Under the pieces are notes generated by a model, which saw only the letters and a list, made by a program, of their open reading frames with translations, searched no databases and was not told the DNA's origin. The position numbers and the translations under genes were made by a program. Shown piece after piece: positions 8,992 through 17,820 of a stretch of DNA of 56,255 nucleotides. The stretch covers positions 1 through 56,255 of the forward strand of contig JAITRF010000017.1 of assembly GCA_031288535.1 (NCBI GenBank), written 5' to 3'. This DNA is from Desulfovibrio sp. (GTDB lineage: Bacteria; Desulfobacterota; Desulfovibrionia; Desulfovibrionales; Desulfovibrionaceae). The stretch's first letter is position 1. The number at the start of each line of letters is the position of its first letter.

Positions 8992-11900
8992 TTATACCGG
9001 AAAATTTTTCCTCCCGAAATGGGAATTACCGTCTTTTTTATCAGATAGCCGTGTTATTATTACATAAAAAAGTGGCGTCAGAAATATGCCTAAAAATGTG
9101 GAAATTGTCGCGCCACCAACCACTGTTATCCCTACGGCGTTTTGCGCGCCGGAACCGGCGTCGGAACTCAATGCCAACGGGATGACGCCAAAAGTAAAAG
9201 CCAATGAAGTCATTATAATGGGGCGAAAACGGGTACGCGCCGCTTCAAGAGTGGCGGACGCGATACTTTTCCCTTGCGAATGGAGTTCCCTGGCAAACAC
9301 TATTATCAAAATGGAATTTTTGGCGGACAGTCCCATAATCGTCAGGATGCCGATTTTGAAATATACGTCGTTGTGCATGCCCAGGGCGGAAACACCGAGA
9401 AGCGCCCCAAAAACGCCGCACGGCATAACCAGAAGCACGGAGAAGGGAACGGACCAGCTTTCATAGAGCGCGGCCAGACAGAGAAAGACTACTGCCAGCG
9501 ATATTGCGTAAAGCACCAATTCTTGCGCGCCGGCCCGTTTTTCCTGAAAGGAAATACCGGTCCACGAGTACCCGAACCCGGAAGGAAGTTTCGCCGCAAT
9601 TTCCTCCATTGCGGCCATGGCCTGACCGGAACTCATGCCCGGAGCCGCTTCCCCCAGCAGTTCCCTGGAAGGAATGCCGTTATACCGTTCCAGCCTGGGG
9701 GAACCTTGTGTCGTCGTAACCTTGAGGAAAGAGGAAAAGGGAACCATGTCTCCACTTGAATTTTTAAGAAAATAGTTTTTGAAATCAGTGGCCTGCATCC
9801 TGAAATGAGTATCCGCCTGCAAGTAGACTTTTTTTGTTCTGCCTCTGTCCATGAAGTTATTCACATAGGCGCCGCCCCAATACGCAGAGATGGCCTGGTC
9901 TATTTCTCCCTTGTTCAATCCAAGGGAACCGGCCTTGGCAAGATCAAGCTGAATGGAATATTGTTCCACGTCATCAAGGCCACCCGGACGAACATAAAGA
10001 AAGGCAGGATGCCGCGCCGCATGCCCAAGCAGCATATTCCGCGCGTTCATAAGCGCCTCATGCCCATTTCCGCCTCGGTCCTGCAATTCAAAAACGAATC
10101 CGGACGAACTGCCCAGTTCCAAAACGGGAGGAGGAGCGAAAATAAATATTTTAGCTTCAGCGGTGTCGGCAAAATACGCTCTTGCGCGGTCCATGATTGC
10201 GGGAACGCGAGATTCCGCGGTAGTGCGTTTATTCCAGTGCGTTAAGTTCACATAGACTTGCCCGGTATTCTCCCCCCGTCCCATAAAGCTGTCGCCTGCC
10301 ACCGTATTGAGGATGCTGACAAACTCGCCCTCTGTAGTGCGAAAGTAGCGGTCTATTTTGTCCAGAACAGCCTGGGTTCGCTCAAACGTCGCCCCGGAAG
10401 GCATTTGGACGGTGACGAAAATGATTCCCTGGTCCTCGTCTGGCAAAAACGCGGTCGGCAGCCGCAAAAACATCCAGCCTATCGACAAGACGACAAGACC
10501 GTAACAAATCATATAGGCGACAGGTCCGGAAACGATTTTTCCGATTCGTGTTTCATATTTTCCCCTGAGATATTCAAACACGTAGTTAAAATATCTCAAA
10601 CATCCTGCGCCGGTATCCGTTTTTTGCCCGGCCGGCTTCAGCATCGTCGCGCACAGGGCCGGTGTAAGCGTGAGGGCGACAAAAGCGGACAGCGCCATTG
10701 ACGTGGCGATGGTAATGGAAAACTGCCGGTAAATGATTCCTATGGAACCGTCCAGAAAGGCCATTGGGACAAAAACCGCCGCAATGACCAGCGCTACGCC
10801 AATCAACGCTCCCGAGATCTGATCCATGGATTTCCGCGCCGCTTCCTTGGGGGACAGGCGCTCATCGTGTATGAGCCTCTCCACGTTTTCCACCACCACG
10901 ATAGCGTCGTCCACCAGAAGCCCGATGGCGAGCACCATGCCGAACATTGTCAGCGTATTGATGGAGTATCCGGCAATTGCCAGCACTCCGAACGTTCCCA
11001 GCAAAACGACGGGAATGGTGACGCTCGGTATGACGGTGGCGCGGAAATTTTGTAAAAAGAGAAACATGACGAGGAAAACCAGCAAGATGGCTTCGCCCAG
11101 GGTTTTAAACACGGCTTTTATCGAAACATCTATGAAAAGGCTCGTGTCCAGAGGGAATGATATTCCTATCCCGGGAGGAAAAAATTCGGATAACACCGCA
11201 AGTTCTTTTTTAATGGCGTCTGCCGTTTCAAGGGCGTTGGCTCCGGATGCCAGTCTGAACAAAAGTTCTGCGGATTGCTTGCCGTTGGCCTGCGACTGAT
11301 CCAGGAACTGTTCCCTGCTCAGTTCGACTTTGGCAACATCTTTAAGACAAAGAAACGAGCCGTCATGGTTGATGCGCAGTAAAATATTTTCAAATTCTTC
11401 AACAGTTTTAAGTCGTGAAGAAGCGTTAAGCGTAATGTTTATTTCTTGTCCGGGCCTTGCCGGCGATGCGCCGACCTGTCCTCCGGCCACCTGATTGTTC
11501 TGTTCCCTGACAGCGGCTATAATATCAGAAGGATTGAGGCGGTATTGCTCCAGTTTCAAGGGATCGCACCAAATACGCATGGCATATTGGGAACCGACCA
11601 GCGTAACCTGCCCGACACCCGGCAGGCGGCTCAAAACATCCTTGACGTTACTGGCGACATAATCACCAAGTTCCTCTCCGCTTATTTTTCCGTCCTCCGC
11701 CGCAAAAGCGGCTATCAGAAACATGCTGGCAGTGGATTTGCTTACGGATGTACCTTGACGTTGCACTTCTTCGGGGAGCAGAGGTTCCGCAAGTTGCAGC
11801 TTGTTTTGAACCTGCACCTGGGCGATATCCGTATCCGTTCCGGTTTCAAAGGCCAGATTGACAAATGCGGAGCCGGAAGAATCACTTGTGGAATATATGT

Positions 11901-12129
11901 ATAAAAGATTATCGATACCGCCCATTTGTTGTTCTATGACTTGCGTGACGGAATCTTCCACCGTCTTGGCGGAAGCGCCGGGATAGTTCGCGGTGATGGT
12001 AATCAGGGGTGGAGCGATATCCGGGTACTGGGCGACCGGGAGTTTTATCAGAGCCAGCGAACCGGCCATCATGACAAACAACGCAATGACCCAGGCGAAG
12101 ATAGGGCGATCTATAAAGAAGCGTGACAT
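8992..12129 (-). CDS. RND multidrug efflux transporter, AcrB/MexB (HAE1) type
   Basis: 1045 residues, the usual length for the family. The N-terminus MSRFFIDRPIFAWVIALFVM is the standard first membrane helix; two large periplasmic loops follow TM1 and TM7. Motif GLLVDDAIVVVENVER in TM4 carries the Asp pair of the proton relay, and the TM6-TM11 core is complete. As the inner-membrane pump of a tripartite complex it would expel drugs, detergents or bile-like amphiphiles using the proton gradient. The adaptor gene lies 5 bp upstream; no TolC/OprM-type outer-membrane channel gene is present here, so a channel encoded elsewhere must serve. Base composition is clearly more AT-rich than the genes to its right, in line with transfer. 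Confidence 0.95.
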   Translation of the reverse strand: MSRFFIDRPIFAWVIALFVMMAGSLALIKLPVAQYPDIAPPLITITANYPGASAKTVEDSVTQVIEQQMGGIDNLLYIYSTSDSSGSAFVNLAFETGTDTDIAQVQVQNKLQLAEPLLPEEVQRQGTSVSKSTASMFLIAAFAAEDGKISGEELGDYVASNVKDVLSRLPGVGQVTLVGSQYAMRIWCDPLKLEQYRLNPSDIIAAVREQNNQVAGGQVGASPARPGQEINITLNASSRLKTVEEFENILLRINHDGSFLCLKDVAKVELSREQFLDQSQANGKQSAELLFRLASGANALETADAIKKELAVLSEFFPPGIGISFPLDTSLFIDVSIKAVFKTLGEAILLVFLVMFLFLQNFRATVIPSVTIPVVLLGTFGVLAIAGYSINTLTMFGMVLAIGLLVDDAIVVVENVERLIHDERLSPKEAARKSMDQISGALIGVALVIAAVFVPMAFLDGSIGIIYRQFSITIATSMALSAFVALTLTPALCATMLKPAGQKTDTGAGCLRYFNYVFEYLRGKYETRIGKIVSGPVAYMICYGLVVLSIGWMFLRLPTAFLPDEDQGIIFVTVQMPSGATFERTQAVLDKIDRYFRTTEGEFVSILNTVAGDSFMGRGENTGQVYVNLTHWNKRTTAESRVPAIMDRARAYFADTAEAKIFIFAPPPVLELGSSSGFVFELQDRGGNGHEALMNARNMLLGHAARHPAFLYVRPGGLDDVEQYSIQLDLAKAGSLGLNKGEIDQAISAYWGGAYVNNFMDRGRTKKVYLQADTHFRMQATDFKNYFLKNSSGDMVPFSSFLKVTTTQGSPRLERYNGIPSRELLGEAAPGMSSGQAMAAMEEIAAKLPSGFGYSWTGISFQEKRAGAQELVLYAISLAVVFLCLAALYESWSVPFSVLLVMPCGVFGALLGVSALGMHNDVYFKIGILTIMGLSAKNSILIIVFARELHSQGKSIASATLEAARTRFRPIIMTSLAFTFGVIPLALSSDAGSGAQNAVGITVVGGATISTFLGIFLTPLFYVIITRLSDKKDGNSHFGRKNFPV

Positions 12130-12134
12130 GCCCG

Positions 12135-13421
12135 TTATCTCCGCCCGGCTTCGGTACTGTCACCGGAGTTCGCCGGAGCCGCCGACGGCATGACCTCTTT
12201 TCCGGCGACCGTCATCCCGTGGCGCAGGTGAATAAGGCCGTCCACAACCAGCATTTCGCCGGGTTCCAGCCCTGCGGAGACGAGCCATCTGTCGTTGTGA
12301 TCCCTGTCGATAGTGATGCTGCGGGATTCCACGTAATATTCATGAGTCCCCAGGGGTGGACGCGCGGAATCCCCTTCAGCCGGATTGTTTTTGGTAAGGA
12401 TGAAAACTTGCGGGCGGTTTCGCAGATCTCTGCCCACACTTTTTTGTGGCGCTAAAACGGCATTTTCTTTCACTCCTTCTTCAATCACGGCCCTTACATA
12501 CATCCCCGGCAGCAATGTCCCTTCCGCATTGTCGAATTTGGCCCGGATATTGAATACGCCTGTACTTTGCTCTATGGTGATGTCGGAAAAAAGAAGTTCG
12601 CCTTCAATCCAGTCGGGCCGCCCGTTTTCATCCGCCGCAGCCCGGACGTACGGCGCACCGTCTTCAAGAAGCAGCCGGACCTTGGACGCGCTTGCAGGAT
12701 TATCGCGCATTTGCCCGCGAGTCTTTGCATGGCGTATTCTCAACATCTCCGCACTGGATTGAAAAACATCGACATAGGCCACGTCTATTTGCTGTATGAC
12801 CGCCAGTGGACTCGGCTGGTTCTGCGTTACCAAAGCTCCTTTGGTAACCAGAGAGCGGCCCGTTCTCCCGCTGATCGGCGCCGTTACCCGCGTATATCCC
12901 AAGTTTATCCTTGTTGTTTCAAGAGCTTCCCTTGCCGCCTCGATTTGCGCCTTGATGCGTTCATACGCGGCGACAGCGTCGTCGTAATCCTGCCGGCCTA
13001 CGGCTCCTGTCTTTACCAGCTTTGCGGAACGCTCCATCAACAGACGCGAGGCATTTTCATCCGCCTGGGATCTGGCCAGTTCAGCTTTGGCATTCCTGTA
13101 GGCCGCTTCATAAATCACCGGATCAATCTGATACAATACCTGCCCCGCGACGACATCCGAACCTTCCTCAAACAGTCTTTCTTTTATAATGCCACTGACT
13201 TGAGGGCGAATCTCCGCAACCGTAAAAGCCGACACCCTTCCCGGCAGCTCTCTGGTCAAAGTGACCGTTTCCGCGGATACGTGAATATATGGTATGACTG
13301 GGGAAGCGGGCTGGTGCGGCTTTTCTTCACTGCAAGCGCCCAGAAAAACAACCATCGTCAGGGATGCAAACAGACTTGCAAGTTTGAATACTTGTTTGTG
13401 TTGTACGATATGCGAACTCAT
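12135..13421 (-). CDS. RND efflux periplasmic adaptor lipoprotein, AcrA/MexA type
   Basis: 428 residues from the ATG at 13421. This start is preferred over one at 13505 because a lipoprotein signal begins immediately (hydrophobic SLFASLTMVVFLGAC, lipid cysteine 30). The body shows the membrane-fusion-protein layout: beta-barrel entry, biotinyl-lipoyl-like half motif (RPQVSGIIKERLFEEGSDVVAGQVLY), an alpha-hairpin (AELARSQADENASRLLMERSAK), the second half motif (INLGYTRVTAPISGRTG) and a C-terminal barrel. It joins the pump to an outer-membrane channel. It is the first gene of the two-gene pump operon and is divergent from a LysR regulator across a 244-bp AT-rich gap that must hold both promoters. 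Confidence 0.93.
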   Translation of the reverse strand: MSSHIVQHKQVFKLASLFASLTMVVFLGACSEEKPHQPASPVIPYIHVSAETVTLTRELPGRVSAFTVAEIRPQVSGIIKERLFEEGSDVVAGQVLYQIDPVIYEAAYRNAKAELARSQADENASRLLMERSAKLVKTGAVGRQDYDDAVAAYERIKAQIEAAREALETTRINLGYTRVTAPISGRTGRSLVTKGALVTQNQPSPLAVIQQIDVAYVDVFQSSAEMLRIRHAKTRGQMRDNPASASKVRLLLEDGAPYVRAAADENGRPDWIEGELLFSDITIEQSTGVFNIRAKFDNAEGTLLPGMYVRAVIEEGVKENAVLAPQKSVGRDLRNRPQVFILTKNNPAEGDSARPPLGTHEYYVESRSITIDRDHNDRWLVSAGLEPGEMLVVDGLIHLRHGMTVAGKEVMPSAAPANSGDSTEAGRR

Positions 13422-13665
13422 AATCTTCTGTTTTCTCCGGTACAGCATAATAGCTGGCAGGTTATATTCAGGCTTGTATTCACAAAATAACGATGTTTCA
13501 GGCATTCTTTGTCATGCTTTTCCATGCGGACCCGTCCAAAAAATATCCTGGATGCTCGCTTCCATTTCTCCATACATGCCTTCTTGTTGAAAATTTATAT
13601 CATTGCTATTATATAAAATATATGGCATTAAAAACAAAAAACTTTTACCCGAGAGAAATAATTAA

Positions 13666-14568
13666 ATGAATAACATATTTATATTTCTGCCATATTTTGT
13701 CGAAGTGGGAAGACGCAAGAGTTTCACTCAGGCCGCGGAGGCGCTCAAGACCCCTATTCCTACCGTCTCGCGCCGCGTTGCAGCCCTGGAAAGACTGCTC
13801 GGCACGCGATTGTTGCATAGAAACACCCGCAACGTGGATTTAACCGAGAGTGGGAAACTTTTTCTTAAGCGCTGCGAGCAGATTCTTGTTGACGCGGAGA
13901 GTGCGCAAGAAGAGCTTTTCAATAACGAAAAAGCTGTCAGCGGGAGAATTCGATTATCTATGCCCGCCGATATTTATTATTTATTTCTAAATGGAGTTTT
14001 GGGAACTTTTTCCTCTATGTATCCAAGCGTGGAATTACATGTGCATTTTTCTACCAGATGGGTGGATTTGCTGACAGAGCCTTATGATTTGGATATTCGC
14101 CTTGGAGAGCTTCCAAGTTCAGAATTGCGCGTTAAAAAACTGTTTACTATGGAGTTGGGGATGTACGCTGCCCCGGAACTTTTTAAACGGTTCCCTGAAC
14201 CGCAGTGTTTAAAAGATATAGAAAAAATTCCTGCCATTTTCCAAACACACAAAACTAATTTCTTGGAATTAAGCTATAATGGTAAAATAGAGCGTGCTCG
14301 TTTGCATCCTGTACATTTCGTCAACAGCATGGGCCTCACCCTTGAATTTTTGTTGGCTGGGCAAGGGATTGGAGCTTTAACCCCATCCATTGCAAAAAAG
14401 TATGAAAAGCGGGGAGAATTGATTCGGTTATTACCGGAATGGAAAGCTCCAACTATTGATGTAAGTATCGTTACGGCTCCAAGTCGTTTACCCAAACGAA
14501 TTCGTCTTTTTATAGACCATATAAAAACTTTTATCTTGAGTAAAAATGCCTGCGGACAGATCGAATAA
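13666..14568 (+). CDS. LysR-family transcriptional regulator, divergent from the RND pump
   Basis: 300 residues. Residues 1-60 form the winged helix-turn-helix (SFTQAAEALKTPIPTVSRRVAALERLLGTRLLHRNTR), followed by a linker helix and a two-lobed effector-binding domain (SGRIRLSMPADIYYLFLNGVLG; FLLAGQGIGALTPSIA). The divergent position next to the pump genes suggests it controls them, as is common for LysR proteins. AGAGAAA precedes the ATG. The gene is AT-rich compared with the average of the window, which together with the AT-rich flanks suggests acquisition. It is a paralogue of the next LysR gene: both begin with the pattern LPYFVE / IPYFLEA and share PEPYDLDIR / TEPFDLDIR motifs. Confidence 0.92.
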   Translation: MNNIFIFLPYFVEVGRRKSFTQAAEALKTPIPTVSRRVAALERLLGTRLLHRNTRNVDLTESGKLFLKRCEQILVDAESAQEELFNNEKAVSGRIRLSMPADIYYLFLNGVLGTFSSMYPSVELHVHFSTRWVDLLTEPYDLDIRLGELPSSELRVKKLFTMELGMYAAPELFKRFPEPQCLKDIEKIPAIFQTHKTNFLELSYNGKIERARLHPVHFVNSMGLTLEFLLAGQGIGALTPSIAKKYEKRGELIRLLPEWKAPTIDVSIVTAPSRLPKRIRLFIDHIKTFILSKNACGQIE

Positions 14569-14654
14569 CCTTTGATATAGTATTTTATATAATCAGTAAT
14601 GGACATAGCATTCATAATGTATCTACTGTCTTTTGTTGGCGGCAGCGTTATTTT

Positions 14655-15575
14655 TCATTCTGTATTTTCTCTGTTTTCGTCTTGTATTTTTTGGAAATAT
14701 TCGACCAGGTGCTCGACGAATAACCTCACCCGCTGTGGCTGCCGCCGATCGGGCAACAGCAAGTGGACTTCGACCTCGGCCAAATTCCAATCGGGAAGCA
14801 GTCGGACAAGTTCTCTGGAATTGTCCTTCCCCTCGAACCTATTTGCAATTCGCGGCAGGAAGGTGGCGAATCCCTGCCCGGAAAGAACGAGTTCCAAAGC
14901 CAGACGGATGCTTTGCGCGTTATGCCACGCTTGAAGGGTCACATGCTCTGCCTGATCTCCCTTGAAGCATGATAGTGTGCAGCGTCTTTCGGGGAGCTGT
15001 GAAATAAACGGCAGCGCGCCAAGATCTTTTGGCGTTTGGGGAACTGGGCGGTTTGCCAGCAGCTTGGCCGAACCGTATAAACAAGGGTAAAGAGACAGGA
15101 CTTTGCGTGTTTTTAACTCGGAGTACGGGACAGGCCCGCTACGGATATCGAGGTCAAACGGTTCAGTGTGCAAGTCTTGCCATTCACCGGGGAAAACAGT
15201 GTGCAGACTGATTTTGGGATACTTACAGGCAAACGCGGGAAGAATATCCTGCATGAAGCAATGATAAACAAAAGACTCGACAGAAATCCTGATCGGTCCG
15301 GACGGCTCTATCTGCTTTTGCTGCAGCCTGTCTATAACGGCGCCGGCTTCAGCCATGATCAGCCGCCCACTTTCCAAAAGCTCCTGCCCTTCCTCTGTGA
15401 GACGGATCTTGCGGGTATTCCTGTAAAACAGCCGGATTCCCGTGACTTTTTCCAGAGCGGCAATGCGGCGTGACATCGTTGCCAAAGGGATGCCCAGATT
15501 GTCAGCCGCCTGCGTAAAACTTGAACAGGTCGCGGCTTCCAGAAAATACGGAATATCAGCTAAAAATTTGCGCAT
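14655..15575 (-). CDS. Second LysR-family regulator, paralogue of the neighbour
   Basis: 306 residues with an N-terminal winged helix-turn-helix (SSFTQAADNLGIPLATMSRRIAALEKVTGIRLFYRNTRKIRLTEEG region) and a C-terminal effector domain. It converges with the first LysR gene across 86 bp. Its upstream gap (15576-15774) is shared with the divergent PAS-like gene and holds two TTGACAATAA copies 41 bp apart, candidate binding sites for this regulator. The likely target is therefore the PAS-like gene or itself; no effector can be named. Confidence 0.9.
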   Translation of the reverse strand: MRKFLADIPYFLEAATCSSFTQAADNLGIPLATMSRRIAALEKVTGIRLFYRNTRKIRLTEEGQELLESGRLIMAEAGAVIDRLQQKQIEPSGPIRISVESFVYHCFMQDILPAFACKYPKISLHTVFPGEWQDLHTEPFDLDIRSGPVPYSELKTRKVLSLYPCLYGSAKLLANRPVPQTPKDLGALPFISQLPERRCTLSCFKGDQAEHVTLQAWHNAQSIRLALELVLSGQGFATFLPRIANRFEGKDNSRELVRLLPDWNLAEVEVHLLLPDRRQPQRVRLFVEHLVEYFQKIQDENRENTE

Positions 15576-15588
15576 TTTAATTTCATTT

Positions 15589-15639
15589 TTGACAATAATA
15601 TATCAATTTTCCTTCGCCTATAAGTAAATTTGACAATAA
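15589..15639. promoter_or_regulatory. Two direct TTGACAATAA repeats in the LysR / PAS divergent region
   Basis: TTGACAATAA occurs at 15589-15598 and again at 15630-15639, 41 bp or about four helical turns apart, between the second LysR gene and the divergent PAS-like gene. Equal-phase direct repeats fit a regulator binding site; each also contains a consensus-like -35 hexamer for plus-strand transcription. Confidence 0.4.
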
Positions 15640-15774
15640 GCGCGAGAGATCAACGAAGTCAAGGTCCATACTTGCATTTTTAGCAATAAAGCATATATTT
15701 TTCATCATATCCTCCCATCTTCAGCAATGTTATATGTGGCAAACAGGCCGATTTAGATTATGGGAGACTGCGGT

Positions 15775-16140
15775 ATGAAAGAGGACATTCGAGTGGACAA
15801 GAGACTTTTGGAAAGTTTTCACCTGATGTGGGATCACTTCCCCGAATGCGTGCAATTAACCGATAAATCCTTTCTGGTACTGGCCGTCAACCCGGCTGCC
15901 GGCGCAATTGGGAGAGAAGCCGGGATGACTTGCGCCAAACATGGCCCTTCGGAAGGGCATAAAGGCTGTAAGGCTCAAAAAACGATCAAAGAGCATAGGG
16001 CTACCTGGACGGCAATTCCTCCGGCTCAGGAAGGCAAACTTGGAACCGTGGTTTTCTGGCTTCCCATAGACGGATATCCTGATTATTATCTTCATTTTGG
16101 CGTGGGTTCCGGAAAAGATTATATCGAAACGGAGGAGTAA
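15775..16140 (+). CDS. Small PAS-like single-domain protein with Cys/His insert
   Basis: 121 residues from the ATG at 15775, preferred because GGGAG lies 8 bases upstream; an ATG 15 bases earlier is possible. The pattern HLMWDHFPECVQLTDKSFLVLAVNPAA resembles the start of a PAS fold, where a small molecule or cofactor is sensed. A central insert, CAKHGPSEGHKGCKAQKTIKEH, has two Cys and three His and could bind metal or haem. There is no attached output domain, so it may act by protein interaction or directly as a binding protein. It is divergent from a LysR regulator, which probably controls it. I do not recognise a named family. Confidence 0.65.
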   Translation: MKEDIRVDKRLLESFHLMWDHFPECVQLTDKSFLVLAVNPAAGAIGREAGMTCAKHGPSEGHKGCKAQKTIKEHRATWTAIPPAQEGKLGTVVFWLPIDGYPDYYLHFGVGSGKDYIETEE

Positions 16141-16314
16141 CTAGTCGGTAATTTTAATAAAAATTATCGGTTTCGATTACCGGGCACAGGCGGTCCTGCG
16201 GCATAAATCGCCGAATACGACTGCCCGGTATATAAAAAGTCTTGGGGTACCGGCCGACAGGCTTGACAGGATATTCAGAGACAGAGAGGCGATGGGATAA
16301 TTACCGCCTGATTG

Positions 16315-16356
16315 CCAAAACGGAAGGGTGCCGAAACTCAAACCGTTTCGGCACCC
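16315..16356 (-). terminator. Probable terminator of tRNA-Asp
   Basis: On the minus strand a perfect 12-bp stem (GGGTGCCGAAAC / GTTTCGGCACCC, loop GGTTTGA; 16326-16356) is followed by TTCCGTTTT. It lies 57 bp beyond the 3' end of the tRNA. Confidence 0.65.
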
Positions 16357-16364
16357 TCAAGAGT

Positions 16365-16388
16365 GATTGGCACATGGATTGGCACATG
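16365..16388. repeat. Tandem 12-bp repeat beside tRNA-Asp
   Basis: GATTGGCACATG is repeated head to tail at 16365-16376 and 16377-16388, 24 bp from the tRNA 3' end. It could be a leftover of an integration site, but no integrase gene is present. Confidence 0.4.
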
Positions 16389-16412
16389 GCGCATCGCTCG
16401 TTCCGGGAAATT

Positions 16413-16489
<77 letters not shown>

Positions 16490-16559
16490 ACGTGATCCGG
16501 CGACTTTCCCCGCCGGAACGGGCCGTCTCCCGGCTAGGGGAAGTCCGGTCCGTTCGCGT

Positions 16560-16588
16560 TGTTTAGCCGAGATGGAAACCGGAGTCAA
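16560..16588 (-). promoter_or_regulatory. Sigma-70 promoter of tRNA-Asp
   Basis: TTGACT (16588-16583) and TAAACA (16565-16560) are separated by 17 bp on the minus strand, about 70 bp upstream of the mature tRNA. Confidence 0.6.
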
Positions 16589-16785
16589 CCACAATCCATG
16601 TATAGATCCGCCCCGCGAGTCAAGGTTTTTTTGAGTTTCCGAATCGAATGCAACCCGTGTGCATGCGAGATATTTCGTCCTGGGCGCGTCGAACGTGCGC
16701 AGCTGTGCTAGTTCGGACTTTCGGCGGCTTGACGTGGAGCCGCATAAGAAGAGGGGCTATCGGCCGCAACTTGGCGTCGAACGGA

Positions 16786-17661
16786 TCAGGGCGAAACCTT
16801 CCGGATTTTTTCCGGCGCGGCCGCGTCTTTCAGCCCTTTTATCCATAGGGAGATCAGCTCCCGGTCCTCGCCCAGCCCCCTGTCCACGCATTCAACCGTA
16901 AAACCGTCCGCTTCCAGGCGACGTTTCCAACTCTCCGCTTCAGGTCCGAAAAGGTCGTTGCGGCTGTGGTCCCCGGCGACCGTCATGAGCGGCGCGAGCC
17001 AGACCTTTTTCACCCCCGCGCTTTTCATTGCCGCCCTTGCCTCTTCAAAGTCCGGCTCCCCCTCTATCGTGCCGACAAAGGCGTTCCTGTCCAGCGCGGA
17101 AAGGTAATACTGCAGGGCGGGGTAGTAGATTCCGGCCGGGTGGTGCGTGCCGTGCCCGGCGAGGAGGAGCGCTTCTCCGGGCTTGCGGGCCGTGGCCGCG
17201 TTTTTTACGAGGATTGCCGCCGCCGCCTTCAGGCTGTCCGTGTCGTGGAGCAGGGGCGGCCCCAGGCGGATTTCTTTGAGGCCCTTCGGTAATCCTTCAA
17301 AGGCTTTGACGGTTTGGATCAGATCGTGGTACTCCCTGCCGGGTATCACGTGCAGGGAAAACACCAGGACATCCTCCGTCCCGTCGGCGCCCAGTTTCGC
17401 CAGGGCCTGCTGGGTGGAAGGCATCCGGGCGGGGGTGGTCCCCAGCAGGGTGCGAGCGCTCCAGGCCCACTCGACCCTGTGGTCCGGGAAGGCTTCCTTT
17501 ACCTGTTGCTCGACAGTCGCGTAAGCGACCCTTGCCTTTTCCACGCTGGTGCCGAAGGCGACGATCAGGATCGCCTTTTCCAGGGGCTTTTCCGCCCAGG
17601 ACTTCCCGGCCCAGAAGAATATGAGGGCCGCGCCCAGCAACGCCATTCCGATTTCTTTCAT
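16786..17661 (-). CDS. cbiK: Periplasmic-type sirohydrochlorin cobaltochelatase CbiK
   Basis: 291 residues from the ATG at 17661, which has AAAGGA 7-8 bases upstream; earlier starts exist. An N-terminal signal sequence (MALLGAALIFFWAGKSWA) precedes the enzyme, as in the exported CbiK form of Desulfovibrio vulgaris. The class II chelatase fold follows: AILIVAFGTSVEKA near the start, LLLAGHGTHHPAG with metal-ligand His170, Glu200 in GTIEGEP, and LAPLMTVAGDHSRND with His232. The enzyme inserts cobalt (or iron) into sirohydrochlorin, an early step of anaerobic cobalamin synthesis; the exported form may serve haem or metal handling. It lies 159 bp downstream of nrdG on the same strand and may share the cobalamin-riboswitch transcript. 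Confidence 0.92.
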   Translation of the reverse strand: MKEIGMALLGAALIFFWAGKSWAEKPLEKAILIVAFGTSVEKARVAYATVEQQVKEAFPDHRVEWAWSARTLLGTTPARMPSTQQALAKLGADGTEDVLVFSLHVIPGREYHDLIQTVKAFEGLPKGLKEIRLGPPLLHDTDSLKAAAAILVKNAATARKPGEALLLAGHGTHHPAGIYYPALQYYLSALDRNAFVGTIEGEPDFEEARAAMKSAGVKKVWLAPLMTVAGDHSRNDLFGPEAESWKRRLEADGFTVECVDRGLGEDRELISLWIKGLKDAAAPEKIRKVSP

Positions 17662-17820
17662 CAGAAAGTCCTTTACGGTCTGAAAGGGTTTCATGCCGGC
17701 CTGCTCCGACGGCATTCAGCGCCGCTTGAGCGTCGCGTCGTTCGCAGTGTTTTTTGCTTTGCGATCTTCACGTCTGCCGCGGCGGCACAGGCGTGACATC
17801 TCATTGAGCGCAAACCGGCG

